Below, in pieces: positions 1-11,100 of a stretch of 64,000 nucleotides of DNA. The notes beneath the pieces are model-generated. The model saw only the letters and a list, made by a program, of their open reading frames with translations. It ran no database searches and had not been told where the DNA came from. The translations under genes and the position numbers were made by a program. Source of the stretch: Neodontobutis hainanensis (taxonomy: Eukaryota > Chordata > Actinopteri > Gobiiformes > Odontobutidae); NCBI GenBank assembly GCA_024349245.1, contig JALDNG010005164.1:1-64000 (forward strand), given 5' to 3'. The first letter of the stretch is position 1, and every line of letters begins with the position of its first letter.

Positions 1-337
1 TGCCTCGTGATTGGTAATTGAGCGATAGTGGAGCGTTCGGAGCGGGAGAAAATCACAACGCTCCAACATTTAAAAATCCGCTCCTCGCACCGGGCAAAAT
101 CACACCGCTCCGCTCTCGCTCTGCTCCCGCTCCGCACCGCTCACATACTCTGCTACGTAACATCCGGGTAGATTTAGCCGGAAAACCGGCCCGGCACTCC
201 ACAATAAAATGAGCCTACAGGCTCATTGAAATAACAGTTTTTAACAAAGAATGTCTTAGTCGTCTCATCTAATTATGGTCGGCTCATATTTGGGCAAATA
301 AAACGTTATTTGAGCTTAAAAGTTACGTAGTGCCCCT
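1..337 (-). mobile_element. End fragment of TTAA-target (Kolobok-like) element
   Basis: Positions of about 150-337 are the near-identical reverse complement of the left end of the element at 27750. The fragment ends GCCCCT and is followed by TTAA (338-341), the target of that class. The first 150 bases, rich in GGAGCG-type runs, do not match the other copy and are unassigned. The element cuts into the hAT gene that follows, so the rest of that gene should lie left of the window. Confidence 0.7.
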
Positions 338-341
338 TTAA

Positions 342-1059
342 GCTCCACCGCTTTGACAACATTAACCTGACGCTCCTCACGGAGGTCCCATGCAGCCAAT
401 GCCTCTCTCAAGCCCATGGCTATGTTCTCTCCCATGTGTTCGCTCGGGAAATAGGATGTTTGCAGGCAGCGGCTTTTCAGTTCAAACTCTTCGTCAACAA
501 AGTGCACAGTTAGGCTATTATAGGGTTCAGTTGTTCTGCTTGACCACAGGTCCGTAGTTGTTGAAAAGAACGCCAATGTAGACATTTCCAGTTGAACCTC
601 GCCATGGCATTTGTTGTAAAGCTCAGGGATTGCAACTTGAGAGAAATAGTTCGCGAGGGCAGCTGGTACCGCTTGTCCAGTGTGCGGGTTATTTTCTGAA
701 ATCCGCCCTTGCTAACGGTGTATATGGGCAACATGTCTCCTGCCAAGCAACACTCTCAAACACATCTGTAATTGTGGTTTGTTTGTGCATTTGTCTTATA
801 GATTGTTCTTTTTGTTCAGTTGTTTCTTTACTAATCTGGGCTTTAACCTTCATGCATTCATCATACTCTGTGCTGTTTCAGGTGCTGATGTAAGTGTCAT
901 GTTGCCACGTGATGTAGCAACTTTATTTTTACATATTCTGCACAGTACCTCTCTCTGCTCAGTGTTGGATATCTTATAGCCAAAATATTGCCATATAACA
1001 GAGGTAGCATTTTTTCTAGCCACCAGTTCAGTGCCCGTCTGCTCAGCATCCATCTTCAC
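342..1059 (-). pseudogene. Broken hAT transposase with BED zinc finger (ZBED type)
   Basis: Three minus-strand ORFs in different frames read in order as one hAT protein. The N-terminal BED finger lies at about 1030-890 (S-V-I-W-Q-Y-F-G-Y, then C-R-I-C). A linker follows with an L-D-K-R-Y-Q-L-P-S-R motif (about 690-650), then the start of the catalytic domain at 585-342 (T-T-T-D-L-W-S-S-R, then H-F-V-D-E-E-F-E-L-K). The C-terminal half, including the hATC dimerisation region, is missing because the TTAA element interrupts it at 341. Frameshifts separate the three blocks, so no protein is expected. Family hAT-Ac/ZBED1-like, from motif memory. Confidence 0.8.
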
Positions 1060-1254
1060 CCGTTACGCTGCACACCGGAAAAGTCACGACATGACCATAC
1101 GCGCAACACTTGCTACTGCCTAAACTGAAACTCACTGATCTTTTTTTTAATTAACGGATAGCGGTATAGTGTATGAAATAAGGCAAACAGCTTTCAGAGA
1201 GAATGGGTTGTCAATGTAATGTCCACACATGCCTTTATTTATTATTTATTTATT

Positions 1255-1331
1255 AAAATCGCAGTATTTTGCGTCATATAATCGCACAAGCTTGATATTG
1301 CGATTACGATATGATTAATCGTGCAGCACTA
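1255..1331 (-). repeat. Outer end of the hAT element
   Basis: The stretch ends in GATTAATCGTGCAGCACTA, whose reverse complement TAGTGCTGCACGATTAATC looks like a teleost hAT terminal inverted repeat. It lies upstream of the BED-finger end of the transposase remnant, as expected. The partner end is outside the window, so the target duplication cannot be tested. Confidence 0.5.
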
Positions 1332-1334
1332 GTA

Positions 1335-1925
1335 GAAACTCACACCTTAGGAACCAAACGGCAGTTCCTTCAGGTTTATTTGAGAGCCCCATATACATCG
1401 ACAAGAGGGCAGTCCTTCAAGGTGTCCTTAATGAATATAAGGCTAAAATTCAATTATCACTGAAATTAGAATTTTACCTTTGAGACAATTTATGCAAATG
1501 TGGATTAAATTAATTAGATTTATAACCAACAAAGGATTATAAATTGCACAAGAGATGCTGTAAATGTGAATTAAAACTGGTCCAAGGACTGGACAGAACA
1601 AATAGCACTGAGCATGCTATGAGCTGAAAAGGTGAGATCTACAACAGGATTTCATCCAAAGTAACACAGATCTAGTTAACAGCACAACTAAAGCTTTTAA
1701 GGAAGCGCTTCACACTCTGCATAAGGATTGGCAGAGTATTCTGGAATAGAGAAATTGATTTTGACCTGGTTTTAAAAATAGTTACAAAACATTTGGAAAT
1801 TGACTGGGATTATAAATCTGTATTGAGACACATGTACTTGTGTGGCACTTCCATGTCTTATAACTTTTGTTTGTGTTGATTTCCATGTATCCGGAGCTTG
1901 TTGGTGAGATTTATGGATGTGACCA
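1335..1925 (+). mobile_element. Internal fragment of ERV1-family LTR element (copy A)
   Basis: This stretch is highly similar to 12047-12640 (inside ERV1) and more distantly to 40150-40900 (copy C). The clearest shared blocks are TTCCTTCAGGTTTATTTGAG near the start and CCATGTATCCGGAGCTTG near the end. No LTR is attached. No protein is encoded in any copy here. Confidence 0.8.
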
Positions 1926-2392
1926 TATGGTGTAAAAACGTCTAAGTGCTGCCCTCTTCAGGTTGAACGGTGGTTATTGCAGTTGTTTACATGTGTGACG
2001 TATACTGGCTCTACTAATGGCTCACTACCCACGCCCCTGGCATGAGCCCACCACACCCTTGGCATAGTCTCACACACCAAATCTAACTAAATGCATAGGT
2101 TTGCAATTTCTGAAAGTTTGTTAGCATTTGCCTAGCGTTACCCTAAACCAGACAATGCTAACGTTTTATAACTGGCCCATTCTCTCTTGCGCTGCAAGAC
2201 TTAGCTCTTTAACTTCGGGTTACACTTTAAGTAAAATTAAATTAGTAAGGAAAATAAATTTATAAAATACCTTTTTGAAAAAACTTTTTCATCCAGTAAT
2301 GAAAAAAGTATTTTCCAGAATTGAGTGTTTGTACAAATGAAAGTTATTAAATGTGACCTGTAGACTATATTAATTGTCAATTTGTTTTTGGT
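1926..2392. other. Unassigned intergenic sequence
   Basis: AT-rich non-coding DNA. I see no coding signal, terminal repeat or RNA gene. A block with repeated GTTAGCATTTGCCTAGCG / GCTAACG motifs near 2120-2165 resembles degenerate transposon sequence but cannot be assigned. Confidence 0.3.
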
Positions 2393-3108
2393 ATCTTTAG
2401 ATGGCCAAAGCAATAATGGAGGCATTTCCACAGCTTCCTAAAATGGATTTTTTTTTACCTCCAAAAAGAAAATGGCAGATGAGAGGAGGCAGATGGCTTT
2501 GGAAATACTGGAAGCATCAGGTATGTTACAAAAAAGTTAATCCGTAGACTGTCTCCTTTCTAAACTCGCCCCAAAGGAGGTTTAATATTCACTCAAAAAG
2601 ATACTTATACATATAGGAAGAGTTTGTGGCAGTTATCTGAACTGGCCATAAAGGGTTTTCATATCTGTACCCACTGAATATCAAGAAGTGTTCAAGACAG
2701 GCAGGTTACAAGTGAGAGTCTAAGTGGAGTTTCCCCAAAGTTTCCCACTGTAAATAAGTTTTGTCATTGAGTGGCGGGGTGTGTGTACAAAGCATACAAC
2801 CATCATTTTTATAATATTATTCTTTTTAGTTTTTAAAGAAGATTCCATGTGCGCAATGTGTGCATCATCTAAGCCTCTAGGATCAGGGCCTGCAGTCGTC
2901 AATTGGATATTGTAAAGCTATAAAGACAAAAAAGTGATATGTGCACTTACAGATAATAAAATTAATCAATAAGTAATTAACTTTTCCCAACAGATACAGT
3001 GTGACACTTGTGGAAGATGGTTCCATGCATTTCAATGAATCTGAAAAATTTTGTGAAGACCAAAAAACAAGATTGGATTTGCATTTTATGCAAATAAACA
3101 AATGAATG
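2393..3108 (+). pseudogene. PHD-finger gene remnant, two candidate exons
   Basis: Exon candidate 1 (about 2400-2521) follows a TTTAG acceptor, opens with ATG and ends CATCAG/GTATG. Exon candidate 2 starts after CCCAACAG at about 2993 and reads I-Q-C-D-T-C-G-R-W-F-H, the core of a PHD finger. After in-frame stops and a one-frame shift comes Q-D-W-I-C-I-L-C-K, the final Cys pair of the same domain (3062-3106). What is seen is a decayed zinc-binding module. Whether exon 1 belongs to it, and whether the source is a transposon or a host gene copy, is unknown. Confidence 0.5.
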
Positions 3109-3118
3109 AAAATCGAAT

Positions 3119-3500
3119 ATAAAGTGCTGTGTCTGATTGTCCACATTGGATTGGGGTCAGTGGGTCACATGAGCCCAGAGCTATTGAAGAAAAACCCTGA
3201 AATAAACTGTTAAAAATTAAGATAAAATAACATAAGCAATGGAATCCAATAAAAAGTGCTGTGTCTGATTGTCCGCATCTAATAGTAATAGTCAGCGTTG
3301 GTTTGGGGTCAGTGGGTAACATGAGCCCAAAGCTATTGAAGAAAAACACTGAAATAAACTGTTAAAAATTCACATAAAATATAATAAGCGATGAAATCCA
3401 ATAAAAAGTGATGTCTGATTATCCACATTCAATAGTAATGTTCAGCGTTGGTTTGGGGTCAGTGGGTCACATGAGGCCAGCTACTGAAGAAAATATATAT
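3119..3500 (+). repeat. Tandem repeat, about 2.7 copies of a 130-150 bp unit
   Basis: Units start near 3119, 3250 and 3402. Each begins AAAGTG..GTGTCTGATTGTCC, continues GGGGTCAGTGGGT(C/A)ACATGAG, then GAAATAAACTGTTAAAAATT, and ends with AATCCAATAA. The units differ by small indels; the third is shortened. Spurious ORFs on both strands arise from the repeat. Confidence 0.85.
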
Positions 3501-4235
3501 TTTTTTCTATATATAAAATTAATTATAAAACCCCCAAAAAACATAAAAATGACAAAAAAGAGGTGTGCATTGTGCCACTACATTAGATCTCTTATTTAAA
3601 GTAGTTTGGAGAAAATACATTTGTTTATCTTCAAGCTATTGAATTTATTTATTTACTTCATTCCCCGTGATCGTCATTTATTGACGGTCCCTAAGCGTTA
3701 ATGCTCCGTGCTAAGAGCGGAGCTTCCAGAGTGAGTTCGCCGCAACCATGACACAGTAGTGGGACACAGACAACATGTCCTCCCGGTGAAAAAGTGGAGC
3801 CGAATATCCAACGTCAATATAACTTCACCGCGGTGGAGTTGTAAGCTAGTTCCTCCAGTAGCTTTTTAGTTAAGTGCAAGCATGACCTGGCAACGCCCGT
3901 GTTTACAGTCATGTGTAATGTCTTCATTAGTGTTAGCAGAAGGTAGCCCACTTATTAGAGCTTCTGCGGCCAAATCCGTCTTTTTTTGCAGCGAACAAGA
4001 ATCAGGCTTGTAAGTTATCAAAGCAAAACAATTATTAAACGCTAAATGTGCTCATAGATATACCTTCAACAACATCATAAACTACGTGTTAACTCTTCCC
4101 TAAGTAGATGTTTGTGTTCGAACAGCTACATACTTAACCAAGTTGTCTTGAAGTAATATGACTATATTTAGCGTAAAACTGATAGTAAACAGTACCTGAC
4201 CCCGATGAGTGCTAATGGTGGTTGCCATCTTGATT
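3501..4235. other. Unassigned sequence
   Basis: No convincing gene. A GC-richer part (3660-3990) has CpG and a few ATGs but no sustained frame. The right edge meets the 3' end of an antisense LINE. Confidence 0.3.
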
Positions 4236-4692
4236 CTGCAGTTCTTCTTTTTCTTCTTCTGCTGCCACTGCTTCCTTTCTTCTTCTTGGTGTTTTACGGC
4301 GGCTGTAAACCAGTTTAATGAGGTGCATTACCACCCTCTACTGCTCCGGAGTGTGGGTCAGAGCAAAATTCAAAATTCTATGTATTAAATCGGTCTAATT
4401 CTATTATAGAATGTTTGTTCTCTTCTTGTTTTGCCTTCTTTTGGGATTAGTGATGTTAAAGAAAAACCTGCCCCGTGTCCCTGCTGTTCATCTGATCTGC
4501 CATCCTTCCATCACCTTAGACCAAATAACAGATTTCTCTTCGCTTACCAAGTAGTAGGCTACATTAATGTCAATAATTTTCTTACTCAGAGCTTGTTTTG
4601 GCATTTTATCCACCGCCTCATTTTCACTCAATCCCACATGTCCCGGGACCCACATAAATGTCCCACACATACCTTGCAGACTGGCTCTTGAA
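4236..4692 (-). mobile_element. 3' end of an RNase H-bearing LINE (I/Nimb-like)
   Basis: On the minus strand, 4670-4488 reads as the end of a LINE RNase H domain: W-V-P-G-H-V-G-L-S-E-N-E-A-V-D-K, the conserved H-x-G-x-x-G/S-N-E-x-x-D block. A short 3' UTR follows with a CCGGAGCAGTAGAGGGTGGT block and an AAGAAGAAGAA-rich tail at 4285-4236. The copy is 5'-truncated, as is usual for LINEs. A short relative of its 3' end occurs at about 63330-63455. The clade assignment rests on RNase H plus tail type and is tentative. Confidence 0.7.
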
Positions 4693-4711
4693 TTTGTAGC
4701 ATTTTGGACAA

Positions 4712-5535
4712 AATTTATTTTTTTTTAACCTTTATTTAACCAGATAAAAACCTCATTGAGATTAAAAATCTCTTTTTCAAGAGTGACCTGGCCAAGACAA
4801 CAGCATTTACATACTATTAAAAAAAACATACATGACATCAACAAAACAAATGATATTTACAGTCAATGTGTACAAGTTTAAAAACAGTTACATTTCCCAA
4901 GTTCGTTGAGTTCACACTTCTTTAGAAAATATTTAAATTCTCAAAGTCACAAGTTCGGATGGATATAAGTCTTTTTGCAGTTCATTCCATGCACAAGGGG
5001 CAGCTACTGAAATGCTGCTTTACCCAACTCTGTTCTGACTCTGGGAACCACCATCAGTATGTTCTTTTGAGAACGCAGAGCATACTGTTGTAGTTTTTTA
5101 TGCATGTATGAGCAGAGGTAAGAAGGGAGGAGCCCAAGAATACATTTATAGATGAAAATCAGCAAATGAGACCACCTGCGAACATACAGGGACAGAAACT
5201 CAACTGTAGCATACAATGTACAATGGTGAACACGATTTCCACAACCAGTTATAAAACATAAAGCACAATGATAAACAGTGTCCAGCTTTTTTAAAAGACG
5301 ATCAGATGCATTCATAAAAAGGAGATTGCCGTAATCCAATAAAGGTAAAAAAAAGTTGCAGAAATTAAATGTTTCCTGGTAAAAACAGAGAAACAGGATT
5401 TGTTTCTGAAAAGAAAACTGAGCTTTAGCTTCAGTTTACGTACAAGATGCTCAATATGTTGTTTGAAGGACAGATTTTCATCAATAATAAAGCCTAAAAC
5501 TAAAACAGATTTATGTTGCCAAGTATTTATAAACG
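4712..5535 (-). mobile_element. 5'-truncated LINE, reverse-transcriptase C-terminus (CR1/L2/Rex1-like)
   Basis: The minus strand carries two frames covering the region after the catalytic core of a jockey-superfamily polymerase. The first (5530-5312) has L-V-L-G-F-I-I-D-E-N-L-S-F-K-Q-H-I. The second (5339-5004) has M-D-Y-G-N-L-L-F, then L-D-T-V-Y-H-C-A-L-C-F-I-T-G and V-P-R-V-R-T-E-L-G-K-A-A-F. The catalytic domains are absent through 5' truncation. The 3' end is CTGGTTAAATAAAGGTTAAAA (antisense at about 4712-4745), a typical polyadenylation-like LINE tail. The two frames show at least one frameshift. Confidence 0.75.
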
Positions 5536-5539
5536 GGAA

Positions 5540-6160
5540 CGGAAAGAAGAACAACACATAAGCCCTGAGAGACTGTGGATACCCAAGATGGACTTTCAAC
5601 AAAACAAAAAGGACACAGAAACCAAACAGACAGGAACCAGAGACAAAAGGGAAGGGTTTATTTATCCCCTATGTTTCTGGTTAATCTGAAAACTTAAAAG
5701 GATTTTCTACAAACACAACATTCCAGTCCACTTTAAACCAGGGAACACACTGTGTCAAAAACTGGTCCATCCTAAAGACAAGATCCCCTCTCACAAACAC
5801 AGAGTAATGTAGTTTATGCAGTTCTGTGAAGAGTGCAGTGATGGTTATGTCGGTGAAACAAAACAGCAGCTTCACAAGAGAATGCATTAGCACAGAAGAG
5901 CCAATCCTGGAGGACCTTAATCTGCAGTCCACCTCCACCTCAAAGAGAAAGGGCATTCCTTTGAGGTCAGCAATGACCAAATTTTGGCCAGAGAGGACCG
6001 ATGATTTGAGAGGGGTGTGAAAGAAGCCATTTTTGTGAAAATGTAAAAGCTCTCTTTGAACAGAGGAGGTGGCCTCAAATTCATGTTGCATAGTACTTAT
6101 AACAGTGTTTTGAAACCTAAAACAAAAGTGCTTCACCCTAGAACAACAAACACAGCACCT
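5540..6160 (+). mobile_element. Penelope-like element C-terminus with GIY-YIG endonuclease (copy 1)
   Basis: The plus strand matches, in broken frames, the copy at 62140-62700 (minus). Shared blocks include G-Y-V-G-E-T-K-Q-Q-L-H-K-R-M (about 5845-5885), L-K-E-K-G-H-S-F-E and I-L-A-R-E-D-R. These form the GIY-YIG-type endonuclease domain found at the C-terminus of Penelope-like retroelements, which nicks target DNA. Only the C-terminal part is present, with several frameshifts and stops. It abuts the antisense LINE on its left. Confidence 0.8.
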
Positions 6161-6305
6161 GAATAGAACAGTGACACTAACGACTCTCCTGAGCATTAAC
6201 GACTCTTACATCACGAGTCACACTTCCCTTTCATGACTAACGACTATGAGACCAGAACAGTCTGGTCCATCAGGTTTGGTTTCAGGGGAAACTTTTTCCT
6301 CTAGA

Positions 6306-6560
6306 GCAGGGGTACTCAATAGGCGGACCGCGGTCCAGATCCAGACCCTGAGAGGCTTTGATCTGGACCGCAAGACATTATTCATAATTACAAGCGCATG
6401 GTGTAAAACATTTTTTTGAACCTGCACTTCTATGACAGCTACGTCAACACGTGCGGGTCCTCAGGTTACAATGGTTATGGTCGGACAGTGTAGCGGAAAT
6501 TTCAACATGTTTAGTGTAGCCTGATAATGCGTTAGAAACGACTAAAATAAAAAAGCTGAG
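6306..6560 (+). mobile_element. hAT (Charlie-like) terminal fragment
   Basis: It begins CAGGGGTACTCAATAGGCGG, a hAT-type terminal sequence, directly after CTCTAGAG. That octamer fits the nTCTAGAn target preferred by many hAT elements. The opposite end and a second copy of the octamer were not found, so the element is probably truncated and its right boundary is a guess. Confidence 0.55.
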
Positions 6561-7505
6561 CCTTGGCAAAACATAATGAAGATTCACTGGCGTTATGAGC
6601 GGAGAGGAACGCGTTTATTTTAATCAGAAAAAATACAGCTACTCAGCTCCGTGTCAGTGTCAAACTTGAAGAACAGCACATTATCCTCTAGTCTCGGCTG
6701 CTTTGATAATCAGAGAATTAATCCAGAACTGAACCAGGACTGGACAGTTTTCATGTCAGGATTAAAAAGACCCAGAGGAAAGTAAGGGCGTCTAATTTGG
6801 TGAGTTGTACATTCGTCTGTCAAGGGTCTGTCAATTCGTCTGTCGTAGGTTAAGTATTGACTCGTTTGTCGCATATTTTACCCCATTTACAAACAATGTG
6901 AGTAATTAGCTCATGCTATTTGCGTTCATTTGGGTGATTAAAAACAGAAAAGGTGTAAAGGAGGGTTTGGAGATGAGTGACACAGGTTAAGTATTCCTTA
7001 AGTTGTGTTAGCATTAGCTGTTGCTAATAATTAACAGTAACAGTTATTTTTTAGCAACAGCTAATGCTAAAGAAATGCTCAGTGCTTTTTCCCTTGTTCC
7101 AATTGTTTTCAGAGGAATGACAATAGAAAGAGATTAATTATGACAGGCATCTTTGTCATATTTATTTAACAAATATGTTTTGACTTGATTTGACGATTTT
7201 GTATTTAAAATGTTCTCACACATATATAAAGGAGTACTAGGCATTATATGCAGGATTCCAGGCTGTTGTCAATAAACCACCAGGTTTTGAGCTTTAGCTT
7301 TAGCCTCTTTTTAATTTTGTAGTTTTTTTTTCCTTTTGAAAGCTAAACACTCAAACATCCTCTTCATTTAAACAAAGGATAAAATACAGAATACAGTGGA
7401 CATTCATCTCCATATTGTTTAAGAGGCTGTAGGTGTGGAATAAATGAGACTTTACTTTAACCTTTTTTTTAAGATGTCCTGAATGACTGAGAATCTTCAC
7501 AGACA
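6561..7505. other. Unassigned sequence
   Basis: Non-coding and AT-rich. The only structure seen is the perfect inverted repeat at 7008-7070. The first part may still be hAT-derived. Confidence 0.3.
7008..7070. repeat. Perfect 20-bp inverted repeat (hairpin), 23-nt loop
   Basis: Arms 7008-7027 and 7051-7070: TTAGCATTAGCTGTTGCTAA and its exact reverse complement. It could be the core of a foldback element or a chance-preserved MITE remnant; no flanking duplication is evident. Confidence 0.85.
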
Positions 7506-7667
7506 TGTGTCTAGTTCATTTCGCCCAAATTTGGTGTCTACTGGATCAAGCAGATATTCCACAACCTGGTGCTACCCAAGGTTTAGGTTGGTCTATATCT
7601 AGTAAATCTAGACTTATATTCGCTACATTATATTTGTCAAGATTTTTCTGTGTACCAAGTTTCATTG
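7506..7667. repeat. Dispersed repeat flanking ERV1; target copy CATTG
   Basis: GCCCAAATTTGGTGTCTACTG and GGATCAAGCAGATATT here also occur, diverged, at 41946-42005 next to the copy C LTR. The last five bases (7663-7667, CATTG) are the left target-site duplication of ERV1; the right copy is 36090-36094. Confidence 0.65.
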
Positions 7668-8093
7668 TGTTATGGAAATTGTACATCTCCATTAATATTG
7701 TATATTATACTCTGACTCTTGCTCCAGTTCATATGTTTATCCACATACAAGTATGACTTAATGTCTTTAGCTATATCTTCTATTGGTGCCAGGGTAATCC
7801 AAACAAAACAAAGACATTACTTTTGCACTACATCTAATCATTGTACACATCTATGACTGACACGTCAGCTCAATACACGTCCATCCACGACCCTGGAGCT
7901 GAGAGGCTGGCATAATGTACACCTATAAAATCAATGTATTGTTTACATCTTTAAGCAAAACCCTCTGTGTACCATTGTTACAGGGTGTCTGTTTTGTTTC
8001 TCTTTGCTAAGATTAAACCTGTCTATTATTTTCAAATCATATACCGTCTCCATCGTCTGCTCATTTAATCTGTAAAGTAAAATTTTGTTAACA
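7668..8093 (+). repeat. ERV1 5' LTR (426 bp)
   Basis: It runs TGTTATGG...GTTAACA and aligns along its length with 35631-36089 and, more diverged, with 41483-41945. It lacks the GTCCAGGGACACTCTGTCC block present in the other two copies, a deletion private to this copy. Preceded by duplication CATTG. Confidence 0.9.
7924..8017 (+). promoter_or_regulatory. ERV1 LTR promoter (TATAAAA) and ATTAAA poly(A) signal
   Basis: TATAAAA at 7924-7930 and ATTAAA at 8012-8017, about 80 bp apart, both conserved in position in the 3' LTR. This is the U3/R/U5 order expected of a retroviral LTR; transcription would start about 30 bp after the TATA box. Confidence 0.6.
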
Positions 8094-8113
8094 TTTGTGG
8101 GCTCTCCCGGGAT
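8094..8113 (+). promoter_or_regulatory. ERV1 primer-binding site (tRNA-Pro-like)
   Basis: Directly after the LTR end, TGTGGGCTCTCCCGGGAT (8096-8113) differs at three positions from the TGGGGGCTCGTCCGGGAT site used with tRNA-Pro by many gammaretroviruses and ERVs. The position is right; the tRNA assignment is from memory. Confidence 0.6.
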
Positions 8114-11100
8114 ATCAACATCTGCTGTTTCTCGTCGGAAAGTGAAACTGACATGCACAGAAGAAATGCACAAACAAGCATTTCTTTGTAAGTCCCAAAA
8201 CTGTGTTTTTAATCATTACGGGCAAGACCTTTACTATCTGTGTGTGAGACGCGGTGACAATATCTGAACTAAAAAAGAGAAAAAAAATTGCAGATTTTGC
8301 TTTAGTTTAATAGCATGTATCCTAATACACCACATTCAAATGTCTGACCTAACTAGTAATGTTGGTAAAATGGTGCGTTGGATGCACGGGAAAACTCGAG
8401 TATGGACTATTATCAAGATTCTTAGCCTAACAACTTATAAGTGAGAAATAGGTCTGAAGTCTATGAGACTAAGTGAAAAAGCAGGCTTGCAGAGAATTGT
8501 TCACTGCGTGTGACGCGGTGAGATACAGAGAACAAGTCCACTAAGGTGAAGTGGCTTTAATGAAGTTTATCTAACCTTAAGGGTTAGTGAGTAGTGAGTA
8601 AAAAGTGTGGTTGAGAGTGTGATTGGGACGCGACTGTGGATTGAATGCATTCAATTGATTTTATTGGAAGAAGTTGATTCAGTCTGAATAATGAGATCTA
8701 ACATTAGTCAGCCTGAATGCGAAAAAGCCTTAACTTGTAATAAGTTAACAGAGTGACTCAGAGAAGTTGATCCATCTGAGGAAAAATAGCAAGCGAGATA
8801 CGTATTTATGTAAATTAAGAGTACCTGAATGCGAGGAGTTAATTAGAAAAAAAATAATGACAGAAAATCTAACATTGTGACATATTTGAACTGTTGATTC
8901 ATCCTTAATTTGATCCATCTGAATAAGTAGAACTACGTAGAAGTGATCACTGTGGGAGACGCAGTGAGAAGAAAACCCCAACGAGAACAGATATTTATTA
9001 CGTTTGTTTGACACAGCAGAGATGAGATTAAAGATTTGACAAAGTAAGTCCAAAACTGTAAATAAATTATGAAAAGTGCATAAAAGACCTGATAACACTG
9101 TGACAAAATATATTCTTTTTACAAATATTTCCTCCTGTGAGCCTCTGGGTCTCCAGCTCCGCCTCCCTCAAGCCCCCACCCCCACCCCACCACCACCACC
9201 ACCACCACCACCACCAAGACCTACAAGAAGCTGCCCAGTGAGCACCGGATCAGACACAGAAGCGGTAAGATACAGAAACACATTTTCAAAATGTAATGTA
9301 ATATGCATTAAATTTAACAAAAAGAAAGAAATAGGCATTTCTCAATGATGTGAAGCCTGAAATTAATACAGATTATGTTGTATTTCTCCGAGGAAAATGC
9401 ACAAATTCCTATGGTCACCGGAGCGGGCGAGGCCGTGAGAGGTGGACGTGGTGGGGTGGAGGTGCAGAGAGGATGACAAAGTGTGGAGGCTTGAGACCCA
9501 GACCCAGGCCACATCAGGAGCAACACTGAGCGGACATCAGGAGTTAAGTCATGTATACACACAACATGACACACACACATAGTGCCACTTAAAACACAAA
9601 CAAAGACAGAACATGGAAGTGAATAAGGTAAAAGATCCTAAACCTTGGATCCAAAATAAAACTATTGATTAGTATTTTGCAAAACAATTATATGTATCTA
9701 TTAGTACAAAAACTAATAGAGGTCCTTAATATCAGTGTGGTTCAAAAACACTGTATAACATTGATGAAAATAATAACTTTGTAATCAGAAGAATTTAAAA
9801 ATGTGTCTTAAAGTTGAATTGCGCAAAGCAAGTTTATAAAGATAATACAAAATTATACATATTTGGGCCATCAGCTACCAGAAGAAATGAAATGAACAAT
9901 TATGTATTTCTCTGGTTTGGTTTGGTGTTGGAGAAAGTGGATTCAAAACAATGACTGTTTGGATTCACAAAGGAATGTGTCAACACAAGATAACAGTCTA
10001 TGCCAAGGGGCGGGGCCTTCACAGCACCCCTCCCTTTTGGTCACGTCCTGAGCAAGAAATGTTTTGGTTTTGTTTGTTTTTTTTGAGCTGAAGTTTAGAT
10101 CCACAGAAAGAGCCTTTACATTAAACAAACATTTTAATGTTGAAAAAAGCTGAAGTAGAAATGTCAGTGACAGAAACTGGTTGACCTTCTGACAGGTCAA
10201 CGAATATAGTCTACATTTTGAGTTGTTTTAATTTTTTGGTACAACTATATTGTTTTTTTAGATTTAGTAAACTAAACGACAAAATGAATAGCCTTAAATA
10301 TTGTTTGAGAAAAATAGTGTCTGAGTAATTAGAAAAACTGAAATGAAGAAAGTTATAGAAGACAAAATAAATAATAACCAATGGTTTTTGAAATGGTACT
10401 TTCTAACAAAGATATAATACCTAACACTAAAATAGATGCCAATAAGTGTCATCTTTTCAATAAAGTTTTAAACTGCAATGTAAATTTGTAATCTGGGAAT
10501 TGAAAACATTTATGTTATAACTGTTGAAACTGTCAAAACAATCTTGGAGGATTGGAGGTGGTTTATTTGAAAATTTTAAGTTAAAGTGTTAAACTGTAAA
10601 GATGGTTAAAATTTAAGAGCGTATGTCAAGGTGCTCACTGGGTTTAAATCACTGCTTGAAGTGATTTTTAAAAGTTTAGATTTTTTTTATGGATCTAATT
10701 TGAATGTTGAAATGTTTTGGATTATTTCTGATTGTGAGAACTAGATACTAACACAATAGTCTGTCCTTTTGAACAGGATTGAATAATAATTTTGGTTGAG
10801 CTTTAGAGGTGTTTATGGAGAAGATTCAATTTTAGCATTGTTTTAAAGTAATACTACTGACTATTACTGAGTGCAATGTTGGTAATCTGAATAAATAAAG
10901 AGAGACACGTCGATTTGATTTGACACTTAATTGGTTAAGTTTATGTTTAACATTGAGTGAAGGGAATACTTTATGTAGAATCTGATGCAAAATTAGTGGA
11001 AACGTGAAATTAGGAATGAATAAACGTTTGAAATATGTTGCGGTTAAAATTAATATGGAAAAGATGCAAAAACAAAATGGTTTATTGTATTTAACACCTG

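Noticed and set aside
9076..9348. Proline-rich 90-codon ORF as a gag protein
   Set aside because: The proline run is a CCA microsatellite and no matrix, capsid or nucleocapsid motif follows.
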